DNA of 64,000 nucleotides from Entonaema liquescens (Eukaryota; Ascomycota; Sordariomycetes; Xylariales; Xylariaceae): positions 3,596,001 through 3,660,000 of the forward strand of contig CADCSX010000023.1 of the NCBI GenBank assembly GCA_902805475.1. Direction: 5' to 3'. The translations under genes were made by a program, and so were the position numbers. Position 1 is the first letter of the stretch. Each line of letters begins with the position of its first letter. The notes beneath the pieces are model-generated. The model made no database searches. It was not told where the DNA came from and was given only the letters and a program-made list of their open reading frames with translations. Below, one piece after another: positions 48,401-59,900 of this stretch.

Positions 48401-49060
48401 TTAACTAATATCCATCTTATCCGCGGACACATTATCCGTAGAACTTTGATCCTTCGACTGTGTCTCATCCTCGAGTTCCCTAATCTTTGCCTCCTTTACA
48501 CTCTTCACGTGCTGTGCGAACCCTTCTACGTTCTGCACGCCATGCTTCACCAAGTTCATCAACATTTTCTCAGCCGACTTGCGCGGCGGCTCTCCAAATC
48601 CGCCGGTCTCCACATGCAAGCATTGATTGTGTGTGAACACGAAGGGTGCCTCAGAAGTAGTTCGGTTTGGTTTAGGAACATTTGATCTAATGTAGAAAAT
48701 CTCATCCATCTCCATCCCGTTAGAAGGAAGCAAGCGCTCTTCGCTTTCCGTTAAGCCAGGTACCGCTCTGAGGTCAGGGAAATTTGCTTCTCTCCGTTTG
48801 CACTCCTGTAGGATTCTCGTCTTTTCGCGGTTAAACATATAGTATATGTTATCCTGAACGGCATCTGCATGCTCGTCGATCTGAGCGAGTATCTCGGCAC
48901 GCCGTTGGTTGGGGTCTGACGGCAATCCCGGGGTTGGTTTTGTGAAGTCAGTTTGTGCAGGTACGAATATGCTGGGTACGATGTTCTGATAGGCTGGAAT
49001 ATCTTCTTCTTGTTGCAGGTGTCTTTCTGGTCCTCTTTTTGCGCCGTCTGTAATTGCCAT
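48401..49060 (-). CDS. Hypothetical protein, 219 aa
   Basis: This is a single-exon frame from an ATG at 49060 to a TAA. The product is hydrophilic and acidic-rich, with IPAYQNIVPSIFVPAQ near the N-terminus, a helical middle (AEILAQIDEHADAVQDNIYY), FVFTHNQCLHVETGGFGEPP, and a charged C-terminal helix (VKSVKEAKIRELEDETQSK). There is no signal peptide or membrane span. It lies tail to tail with the KPWE gene, 99 bp apart. I do not recognise a family. It is judged real from frame length, an ATG start and a sensible composition. Confidence 0.65.
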   Translation of the reverse strand: MAITDGAKRGPERHLQQEEDIPAYQNIVPSIFVPAQTDFTKPTPGLPSDPNQRRAEILAQIDEHADAVQDNIYYMFNREKTRILQECKRREANFPDLRAVPGLTESEERLLPSNGMEMDEIFYIRSNVPKPNRTTSEAPFVFTHNQCLHVETGGFGEPPRKSAEKMLMNLVKHGVQNVEGFAQHVKSVKEAKIRELEDETQSKDQSSTDNVSADKMDIS

Positions 49061-49377
49061 GCTTGCTGAAATTGATTGGAAAACTAAGTTGTGGCGTATG
49101 GAATAGGTCTGATACGAGTGTATAGAGCGAGATACTACTAGATCATCTCATCAGCTGCTAAAATTCACCAGTGCACATGTACTTGATGATATCTATAGTT
49201 GAGAGCTTTGACAGCTGGTTCGATAAATCAGTTATTAATCAACTTCCTTGGGATCGACCCGAGCTAGCTTAGGTAAACCATCTCTTAAAGAAATATTCAA
49301 GCTCGTGCATTAATACTTGATAATTGAATAGGGATGCTACGTGGCTCAACCAATATAATGTCATGGCAAAAACTATA
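49061..49377. other. Intergenic
   Basis: This is the upstream region of the 219-aa hypothetical gene. No motif is supported. Confidence 0.5.
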
Positions 49378-49705
49378 ATAGTTAAAAAAAAAATTACAAT
49401 TAAACTATTTATAATTTTAATAAAATTTACCTATTTATATATAATTTTAAAAGTTTTTAATTAAATAATCGCGTAAAAAAACGTTAAAAAAATTAACGTA
49501 TTTATTATTAATATTTATAAATATATTAAATTATAAAATAAAATTTATATAATATATTATAAAATATAAAAATAAATAAAAATTATTATAATAAATAATA
49601 ATTAATTAATATTAATTTATTAAATTTTATAATATTTAAATTTTACATTTTTATTAATATAATAAATAAAAAAATTTAATATAAAATATTAAAAATTATA
49701 ATGTG
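49378..49705. repeat. Small AT-rich RIP island
   Basis: About 330 bp have almost no G or C, with sharp edges on both sides and normal DNA beyond. It is too short for a whole element and no terminal repeats were found. It is probably a solo fragment of a RIP-mutated repeat. Confidence 0.6.
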
Positions 49706-49900
49706 CTATTTAAACCCGTGCGCCACTTATTTTGACTCCGTTCTGTCGCGTTAAGTACTTAGGTACTTATGCAATCAAATCCGGATGCTAAATCCTGACT
49801 GACCCATATTTATTCCCCTTAACCCCTAACCCCTATTCCACGTATATCTTCCTCGAGCCCCTTCTCTTACTTTCTCTTCTCCCTGCAATTCAGTCCGTAC

Positions 49901-51796
49901 TCACGTCAATTCAAAATTCCAAAAACTATTCCGATTTGTTAATATCCCACCAATTAGAGTAAAATCCTCATCATTCTCCAACATCGGCTCCCTAAGCAGC
50001 TTGATATCAATGCACACAAAAATAGCATTTTCAACCAAATTTGCGGGTGCAATTTGAAGATGGACGGACAAGACCAGCTCTACTTCCTTTATCATAAATG
50101 TTTCTTGCCACACGGGCCTATCCCTTGATGAAGCATTTATTTTTCTTATAGATTGCCACCTAGCCTTAGTAAATCCAAGCGTCTCGTCGATGTGATCGCC
50201 GTGTTCATCTGATAGGAAAAAGCTTTTCCCTTTGCTCTTATTTATGATGCCAATCAGCTGAGTTTTGGACATATATTTATTACTCACGACTCTCCGGCGT
50301 TTTCTTGGGTGTCGACCTTCTTCGTCAGTACCATCCTCGGGAATGATACGTACGAAAGCTGACCAAGGTCTTGGACTTGAACCAAGAACTATAGCAAATG
50401 GAAACTGTTTGTCCATATCTAATTCTAACCCAGTGATTATATGGTTTTCATTACGATTGTATGTTCGCTGTCTGGCGCCTTGGAGTGGACTGAAGAATAT
50501 TGCAGCATGAGGCCCCGTTTCGTGAACTGGAAAGCTTATTGTCCAGGTGCGCCGAGAATAACTTGCTTGACCTGCGCAGTGAATGCCGTCTATTCTAAAC
50601 AGCTCATTACCCTTTCTCGGAACTCGTACTAAGTTGAAAGTACTCGGTTCCGACGGCGGGACAATGCTTGAAGGCGGTGCCTTGATCAGTAATGTCTCCA
50701 CGTAGTTATCCTCTCTCGGCCAATCTTCTTTCGGAGAGACAAGGACTGGGCTTCCACGCCTAACTACGAACCTATCGCTCCAGCGAAATAAAGAAATACA
50801 AATAAATTCTTCGCTGTGCCCATTAATGTAGCGAGATATTGCCGCAAGCTGCGTTCGCCCTTCTGACCAGACTGTGAGGTTAATTCGCACCCCCATGCCA
50901 TACATGAGCGGAGGCATGTCTGGCAGCAACCTCGAAGTTGCATGTATATCATGGCTTGTAACTAACTGCGAAGGTGAACTTGCGAGTATGCCACTCAATT
51001 GTAAGCTCTCTAGCGGTTCTGACCAGGATTCGATAATAGCCTGATTTATGGGTTTTAAGTCTAAGGGCAGACCCCAGGCGAAGAGCGTGTGGTCATCAGA
51101 ACTCTTCATGATCTCCTCTTGAAGTCTTAAAAAGGATTTCGAACCTTCGCCATAGAGCAGGGGCATATTAACTTCAAATATACCCATAAGAGAATATGCA
51201 AGGTCTTCTACGCGAGTGGTTACTCGATTTGCTGCCCATGACATCCTTTTCGCCACACAGACGTCTCTGAACTCGCCGGTCACAAGAACAGATTGTTGAA
51301 TTCCAGTAATTCTTTGTATCTGCTCTTGTAGTTCGTGCTTTGAACCTAGGGGTTCCCAATTCTTAGAGTCCATCCTCGAGATACCCATCGACTCTTATCA
51401 AGTCCATTGACGTCTGTCGTGTCGGCGAGATATGCATAGCATACAGTGGCGTTTCTATACCATCTAAACATAGAATTGATGGCTTCTGAAAGCTCAGCCG
51501 TACTAGTCTTGTCAATGCAGCAACTATATATTACTGTTAGTTGCTAAAGTTACTACCCCAACTTGTCCCTGGACCTACGTGTCTATCCAGGCCCATTCTA
51601 ACCCTTCTTTCTTTGCTTGCTCACAGCAGTTTTTGATTTTCTCATAACCACGTCGCATTGCGACATTTGGGTTTGACATTTGTTGAAGCGTGCATTCTTC
51701 CTCGCCCCAGGTATGAGATAAAATGGCATATCGTTTATGTTCGGCGTCACCTGGAAATTCATGGATTTCAAGTGCATTCGTGTTTATTAGGCGCAT
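49901..51796 (-). pseudogene. HET-domain (heterokaryon incompatibility) gene, disrupted
   Basis: Exon 1 is 51796-51579 and starts MRLINTNALEIHEFPGD, with YAILSHTWGEEE, the HET-domain start. A 45-bp intron (51534-51578) joins WAWIDT to CCIDKTSTAELSEAINSM, then MFRWYRNATVCYAYL and SRWVSRGWTL, all standard HET motifs. At about 51365 the frame fails: the expected continuation (QEL.AP...) is absent, and the homology resumes in another frame with NWEPLGSKHELQEQIQRITG. That frame then runs uninterrupted (RMSWAANRVTTRVEDLAYSL, LMGIFEVNMPLLYGEG) to the stop at 49901, with a long C-terminal region of unknown role. An internal deletion of roughly 14 codons with a net frame change is inferred. HET proteins trigger cell death on non-self fusion, and broken alleles are common. 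Confidence 0.85.
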
Positions 51797-52874
51797 CTTC
51801 TCTACCTAAGAAATTGGTATTATTTGAAGGTACTTAAGTAGTGCTGTGACACATTTTAAACTCGTATGTTGTATGTAAGCTGAGAAAGCTGTGCCTCATA
51901 GTAAAAAACGGATTGCGTTTAATCCGATCAGACTTGAAGATATTATACCTGTTATATTCAGATCAAAGCAGGAGATACATAAAGCGATATTGGGTCCTCA
52001 CGTGGGCATGCAAGTAGGTATTGGAGAGAATGTAACTCCCCTCATTTCCACCTCGCGCACCTTATTTGCTCTTGTTATTAGTAGATTTAAGTCTCTCCAT
52101 ATATACCTACTCAAAATCTCAGAGTGAATTGGACGTATAAGACATGAGATCTTTCCAACATTGCGCAACTGTCTATAAAATCAGTTTATATTTGCACAAA
52201 GGTGATTATATGTATAAAAATAGTCTTGCTAGACGCTAGTATAACTCGGATGATAATCAAATAATACGTATCTAATTTTTATTGTATAGACAATGCATGC
52301 TTCGAAGACGCAGAAGAGAGAACAAGGTTGAAACCCTTATAATTAGAACTTTCATTATGTGCACACTTTCGATACTTTTAGTATGTTACACGTCGCTATC
52401 AACAGTCAAACCTCGCGTTGCATGGCACCTGGCTAGAAAGAATAACTTATGAAGAAAACCTTGTATACTGTAGCTCCTGTATGGAAAGCCGAACTACTTG
52501 AAGTCTTCTGTCCTTTTAGTGGTACTATCATTGTATAGGTGTTGATTAGCTGCATTATCAAAGCTTTCCTAAGCTTAAACCCGCACCATTCTGACATCTC
52601 GATTTGCTAAGTCGTCATTCAATGCTTTCGAAATGAAAGAGGCTATTTTCATAAGCCCATAGTAATCATTCTCGGGCTTTGCGAATTCTGCCCCCTCAAG
52701 TAGCCAGCCGTACATAAACAAGAGTCGAAGTCGATGATGATGGGAGTAACACCATTTATGATTTCCCCGGCCAACTGAGTAGCTGACTACTTAATCTAAT
52801 AATGTACCTTTTATTATCGTTGCCCTTAATTCAAGTCTCATGTTTGTATACCTGATATATTTAAAGTGATGCTA
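51797..52874. other. Intergenic, no supported gene
   Basis: This spacer lies between the HET gene and the RIP-mutated transposon. A + strand frame at 51891-52127 has no motif. Nothing else is seen. Confidence 0.45.
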
Positions 52875-55800
52875 TTTACAAATTACTTTACTAGCTTTTT
52901 CATGTAAATTACCCTATTAAACGGCTATAAATAACTAACACGTTAAATTAATTAATAATTATTAATAAAATAATATGTTATTATTTAAACTTACATAATT
53001 TTTAAAGTTTTAATTAATTTAAAGTTTATTTATAATTTTAATTTTAATATTTAATTTTAATATTAATAAAATAACGCGTTTTAATATTTAAAATAATTGT
53101 AATAATTTTAATTAATTGATTTTTAATAACCGAAACCGTTAAATTTTTAAATAATAACGAATTATTTATAAATTAAATTTCGAATTTTTTTAATAAATAT
53201 TAAAAATTAAAAATTATTATTAAAGTTTTTAAAATTATATTATAAAGTTATTTTAAAAAAAATTATTTTAATTTTATTTATTATAGTAATTTTAATAAAT
53301 GTAACGGTAAAAACGGTAATAATTTATTTATTTAAATCGATTTAATTTGTAATTAATGTTTTAAAAAAGTTTTTAAAATTATTAATTTTTATATTAATCG
53401 TATAAAAAAAAATAAAAATTATTTTTAAAAAGTTAAAATATTACGTAATAAAGTAAATAATTAATTATAATTTTTCGAGATTTATTTAAACGAAAATAAA
53501 AAGTTTTTAAAATATAATTACGGGTTTATATAATTAACCGAATTTTATATAAAATATTATTATTTTAATAAAAAATTTTAACGATTAGTTGAAGATTTTA
53601 TACGAGATAATATTTTACAACCGTTAAATTTATGAGTTTTTATTCGTAAAATTATAAAAAAAAAAAAAAATCGTTATTTAAAAATATTAATAATATACGT
53701 TAAAAAGTAAAACGTTATATGCGAGAAAATTTCATTGTAATATAAGTTTTTATACGTTATTTTAAATAATATATTTATTTTTTTTAAATACGTATAAAAA
53801 ACGACGATAATTTAATTAATTAATTAATAATTTTTTTTAAACGATATTTTATTACGTTAAAATATAACAATTATATTTTTAAATTTTTAATATCGATAAT
53901 ATATATAAAATTAATTGTTTTAAAATACCGTTTTTTAATTATATAAAATAAATAAAAATTAATTTGATTTTTAATAAAATATTTATTTTTATTATAAACG
54001 AGAAAAAAAATAATTATAAATAAATAGTAAATAATTTAATTATTTTATAAATAAAATTTAAAATTTTTAAACTTTAAATTATTATTATTAATTTTAATAA
54101 AAAATTTAAAAAAAATTATAATTATAACATTTTTTAAAATTAAATAATAAATTTATATTTTTTATATAAATAAAAACGTTATTATTAACGTTTTACGTAA
54201 ATGGAAAAAAATTAAAAATAACTTTAACATCGATAACGAAAAAAAAATTATTTTTAAAACCGATATATTTTAAAAAAATCGTTAAAAATTAAAAAAACTT
54301 AACATTTGAATTAATTTAAATCGTATATAAAATAAATTAATAATATTTAATAAAAAAATTAAAATTAATAATATATAAATTATTAAAAAAAGTTTTTATT
54401 AATTATAAAATATATTAATATATATTTTATTTAAATTTATTTTTTTAATTATTTAAAATCGTATAATTTATTTATTTAATAAATTGTAAATTATTATCGT
54501 TAAATATTTAAAACGTATATATTTATTTATACGAAAATAATAAATTATATATTATATTAATAAAAATCAATATTATAGCGTTAAAATAATTTCGTTAATG
54601 GAAATTAATTATAAAATTTTTAAAAATTATATATTAAACGAAAACGTTAATTTAATAAAGTTTTAAATAAATTTTAAAAAATTATTTAAAATTTAAAAAA
54701 AAAATTATTAATTATAATTATTTAATAATATTTTAAAAATTTAAATTTAATAAATAAACAAACGTTATTTTAATAATTTACTTAATTAAATTATAAAAAA
54801 ACTTTAAAATTTATTAATAATAAATATTTTATAATTAATTAATTAATATTTATTTATTCGCGGTTAAATTTATTAATTATTAATAAATGTATATATAATA
54901 TTATAAATGTTAAATTTTATTTAAATATATTTTATTATTACGAAATATATAAAAAAATAAATATTATTAAAAATAATTTTAAAATAATTTCGTTATTTTT
55001 AAAAAATGTTAATTTTTATTAATATATGTTAAATAATATCATTAATAAATCGTTAAATTTGTTTTTATTAAATTTTTTTATAATTGTAATATAAAAACGG
55101 CCGGTTATAAAAATAATTATAATGTTAAAATAAATTATTAAATAAAAATTTAAACGAATTATCGAGAAAATTAATAAATGAAAAAAAAGTTTAACGTTAT
55201 TATAATAATAAAATTAATTTTATTAAAAAAATATAATAATAATGTTTAATTAAATTAATTTAAATCGAACTTTATTAATAATTTTAATAACCGATTATAT
55301 TATTATAATAAAATCATTTACATTAAATTACGTTTATTAAAACGATTATAATAATTTTATTTTATATTAATAAAAAATAAAAACGAAATAATATAAATAA
55401 TAATTTTAATAATGATTTAAAAAGTTATTTTAATTAAAAATAATCGATTTACGTAATAAAAATTAATTAATAATAATTATTAATAATTTTAATAATTAAT
55501 TAATTAAATATTAAAATTTATTTATATATTAAAAATTTAAAAATTTAAGTTTATTAAATATGTTATTAAATGTTTAAAAAAAGTTATTTATAAATATTAA
55601 TATTTAACCGTATTTTAATTAAAATATAATAAATTTTAAAAATATTTACATCGTTAAATACGTTTAATTATAATGATTATATTAATATATTTATTTTATA
55701 TTAAAAACGTTATTATTGTAAAATATTTAATTATAAATATTATTTTTTTTAATTAAAATGTAATTATTTACAAATTAATTTTATTTATTTGTAAATTAAT

Positions 55801-56287
55801 TTTTTTTATTTATAAATTAACTTTTTTTATTTATAAATTAGTTTTTAAATATTTAATAATATTTTTTTTAAATTACGATATTATTTTATAAAAATTATAT
55901 TTTTAAATTATTTATTTTATAAAAATTTAAATAATATAAATTATTTTAATTAAAAACGTTACGTTATTAAAATATTATTATTTAAATAATTTTATTTATA
56001 AATTAATTAAAATTATTTATAAATTGATATTTTTTATTTATAAATTAATTTTTTTAATTTAAATAAATATAATTATATATAATTAAAATTAATATTAATT
56101 AATACGTTTTAAAAAATAAAATTTAAATATATTAATTATTTAAAATTATTTTTTAATATAAATACGAAACAATTAATTATATGGTAATTAAGTTAAAATG
56201 TTAAAATATAATAATTTTTAAATTATTTACGTATAATTGTTTTAATAAAGTAATTTACGTGGAAAAGTTGGCATGGTAATTTGTAAA
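52875..56287. mobile_element. RIP-mutated DNA transposon with terminal inverted repeats
   Basis: This is a 3.4-kb block of nearly pure A/T. Its two ends are inverted copies. The left end reads TTTACAAATTAC, and about 14 bases on CATGTAAATTAC, then TATTAAAC. The reverse complement of the right end reads TTTACAAATTAC, then CACGTAAATTAC, then TATTAAAAC at the same spacing. Differences between the arms are mostly C/T or A/G changes, as RIP would give. Each end is flanked by TA (52873-52874 and 56288-56289), consistent with a TA target duplication as in Tc1/mariner/pogo elements. No transposase motif is readable after mutation, so the superfamily is uncertain. Confidence 0.75.
55760..56060. repeat. 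Subterminal tandem/dispersed repeats in the RIP transposon
   Basis: At least six copies of a motif close to TTATTTATAAATTAATTTTT occur, four of them at about 22-bp spacing near 55765-55850 and more at 55990-56055. They are RIP-like versions of the terminal TTTACAAATTA motif, so they look like subterminal transposase-binding repeats near the right end. Confidence 0.6.
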
Positions 56288-56943
56288 TAATATTACTTTA
56301 TATTTAAGGTTTATTTGGTGCTTTTCACATGATCTAACTAGGAAGATGTATAAGGAGTTTGCGAATCTTGAAAATCGTGGAGATGGTAGACTTGATCAAA
56401 GTACTTATGTATCGTAACATTCATGTATACCTGTAAGCCACATTCATCACTTCATGCAAGTATCGGAAAAGCTATAATTCCATTCACTTCAGCCTTACCG
56501 TCTCAGCATCCGAGTTTAATATTCCTGCGTTTAATAACTCAAAATAATAAAGAAATAGTAAATACTAGATTTAAACAATTTCAATGCTACGCTACCTATC
56601 ATCCACGTCCTCTCAATTCGTATAGAGGTCAGCATTTTCGCGAGAATAACCCCACTAGGCACGACATGTATAATGATTAGACAAGGCTTAACTCCCGTTA
56701 CTCATGTTAAAGATTATGGGAGCAAAGTGCGAACGTGTGGTCTCTTAAATCAAAGCCCGGATAACGATCGACCATTCAAAGATCCTAATACATAGCGATA
56801 TTGCCCTTCGATGCACTCTCCTGGATATCCTCGATCATATGTCGTAAGAGAACCTTGCTCATATACACAGCCTTATAGCGAAGATTTCCAATTAGAAAGA
56901 AAGTTCCGAAGATAATAAGACTGGATTTGAGGAGAGGAGTTCC
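56288..56943. other. Upstream region of the CorA-like gene
   Basis: Composition returns to normal at about 56300. A + strand frame at 56423-56680 has no motif. This is the probable promoter and leader of the CorA-like gene. Confidence 0.5.
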
Positions 56944-59900
56944 ATGGCGTCTAATTTCATATCACTCTTCCAAGAAGTTGAAGATCACGGGCTGTCAAAG
57001 ACCTTCATTATCCCCAAGTCACAGCAAAGCAAACACAAGCGCCCAATACAAAACCATGCCATAAACACAATCCATCCAGAGTGGAATCAACCAGAAGCAA
57101 ACCTGGAAGATGGAACAGTATCAAAACTATTCGCTATACATGCCTCGGAATACAGTTCGACCAAGGACGGGAAGCAGACCATTCGCTTAGTGTGTCCAAG
57201 GAGACCTCCATATGCAGATCCCAATCCTTCAGGGGTACAATTCAGGTGGCTGTGCGTTATGCATGGGTTTTAGCAACGATAAAATAAAGCTAACCATATA
57301 TACAGGCATCTCCAGCGAAAGCATCTGGAACTAAATCTTTTAGAAGTACTAGTCAAATCACCATTGACCTATGACATCTTGATCTAATTCATACCCAGAA
57401 ACTAGTTTTCAATTCACCTTTCATTGAGAATGAACTCAAGATAGTGGCGATGAATGTCCTAACTGAGGTTAAGGAGAAGGGACCTCATAGACTAATTGGA
57501 GATCCTCAACCCGAGCCTGGATGTATACTACGTGGTATTGGAGGTTATAACGCAGGTAGAGACTTGGATAGCCGGTCAGTAATTTTCCTTTCAAATCCAT
57601 ATATATCATTAGGAAAATATCGATCAGCCATGGGCTCCGGCAGAGGACACTATACACTCGGTCTTCTTGAGAGTCTTTATGGCTACGGCATGGATAAAAA
57701 AGATGCCGAGGTAATAAAGAGGGTTGATTCAAGTTTATCAGACGACACATTATATGTTCCTCAATTATGGTGTCTTCTGATAGGAAATGGTAGGACTCCC
57801 ACAACCACTGAAAATTTTAGGTCGCTCATTTTAAACAGATATACTCATTACCTTGTCTGAACTTTCGGTATGCGACTTGGGGAAAGATCTGCTTGAAGTA
57901 GACCATAAAGCCTCCAGTTTGGCAAGACCCCTCACTATTAGGATATTAGATCAATATCAACGACAATATAGTACCGTTATTGATGCAGACTGCAACTATG
58001 TGGTATGGTAAATTATATTTCTATTATGAGACTAAACTTTGTTTTACTAACTGCATAATGTTCAAGGACTTCTTGAGACATGCGTACGCTTTATCTCGTG
58101 AGCCCGGGACCTACGTAACAGACTATGAACTACTAGACGAACAATACGAAGTGGTCACGCCACAGAGGTGGCTTCTATTGATACACCAGGGAAGACTCGA
58201 AGACACAATCTTGTACATAGTACCAAAAGTCCAACAGCAAAAGACACTGCGCGAAAGTTGGAGCCGGTCTTTGCCGCGGAGGAGGGAGCTACAACGTCAT
58301 AATATGCATCTCAGGAACCAACTAGAAGGTTTTAGAGCAAGGAGGCCCTATACTATAAATAGGCCTTACTCGGAAATAACTGGAAGAAGCGCTGCCCAGG
58401 GCTTGACCGCCCCCGAACCTTCAAGGATAACCAATAATATGATCACATCGCCTGAGCCTGAGCCTGAATACAATCCTAATAATTGGGCTCTGGTAAAGTA
58501 CCAGGGAAAAATCTCCAAGAATTCCCCTGATGAACCAGACGAGCCAACAGCTGGGAGCAACAATGAAAGAAGATTGATTGTTTGGAAAGATCAGGGAAGG
58601 GGTACCGAAGAGCGTGCAGATGAGACGAACCAAATAGACGAGACTCAGGGGTATGTTATGTGAGTCTGATGACTTAACAGAGCTAATAAGAGCCCCCACA
58701 GGTCGAGTAGGGAGAGCTCCTTGTCTCTAGATGAATCTAGAAAAGTGAAGGGTAAATATATACTGAAGCAGAAGGACACAGACTCAACTAGCCCACAGGA
58801 AACCAACCAACCGTATGGTACAATGGTGAAACACTGGAATTTTCAAAATATGAGACGTCACCCTAATGAAGAAGGAGGACACCGCTCTTATCGGAGACCT
58901 GCTATTATTGCAAACGATCTAACATTTAATTCAGAAAGGCCGAGGCTTCTAACCCTAGGAGCTTTATCGGACGTTGAACAGAGCCACGAGGCTTCTTTGA
59001 ACTCTCTTGTAGGTACTTAGGTCATAGAGATTCCGCAAGATCATACCTAGGTAGGTATAATAATCATAAAACCAGCTAATATATAACTAGGATGAGGAGC
59101 CTGACTATAGTGAGTCAAGCGAATCAAGTCTTATTATATTTCAAGAGCACGATGGAAGTAGCAGTTCGGGGTCGTCATATACTCCAGGTGTAGGGGAAAG
59201 TGAAGAATGGAACAGTCCACGGGTACGAAACAATCATGGCAGAGAATCCCCGAGGCCACCACCTATGGAATATCTAGCTAATAGCAGTCTATAGTTTACA
59301 AGGCTCAAATACCTGAAGAAAGGTAGGACGATATTCCCTGCTAGGATCATTTCGATTCGGGCGATAATCGATCTTGAGTACCCATACAGCGTTGCAGTAA
59401 GTGAACAAGCCACCAATGGCTACCCGGAGGAGTACATTAATGAGTATAGGGCGATACGGTAGTTCTACATACAGTCTTGAGTCAAGAACTAATCGACGAA
59501 GTATTAAAACTAAGCCAAGATTATAATTCCCGTATGTACTTCCCTTGATACTTATATGATGAGCCTATTTATTTTCAAGATCACAAAGCTGTTTATACTG
59601 AAAAATCAGCAGATGCTCAGCCATACCCGAGATCTTACTCCCCTGAGCACCCCAGATCTAAATCACCTGTTTTTACAAAGAGGAGTAGCAGCATTAGTTC
59701 TCAAATCTCTAGAGATAGTACATCGCTATTACCCAAAATCGCTATTTTGCCTTTCTTTTGTTGGAAAGTGGGGACAAATGAGAGCAACGAGCAAGAAAAT
59801 ACTGACATTATCCCTATTCAATTATTGACACACTCCGATCAGCAGCTACATTGCGACAAACTATACGGCCAGGTCCATTATGCCTGCACATTGGACGACC

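Noticed and set aside
49816..49835. Telomere-like TTAACCCCTAACCCC
   Set aside because: Only two units, and each has an extra C compared with TTAGGG; no array.
57240..57400. Apparent early stop at the end of the first CorA-like exon
   Set aside because: Two introns (57252-57305 and 57346-57398) with good branch points restore the frame.
59222..59300. Nonsense mutation in the CorA-like gene
   Set aside because: The in-frame TAG is removed by a 72-bp intron with an AGCTAAT branch, and phases stay consistent on both sides.
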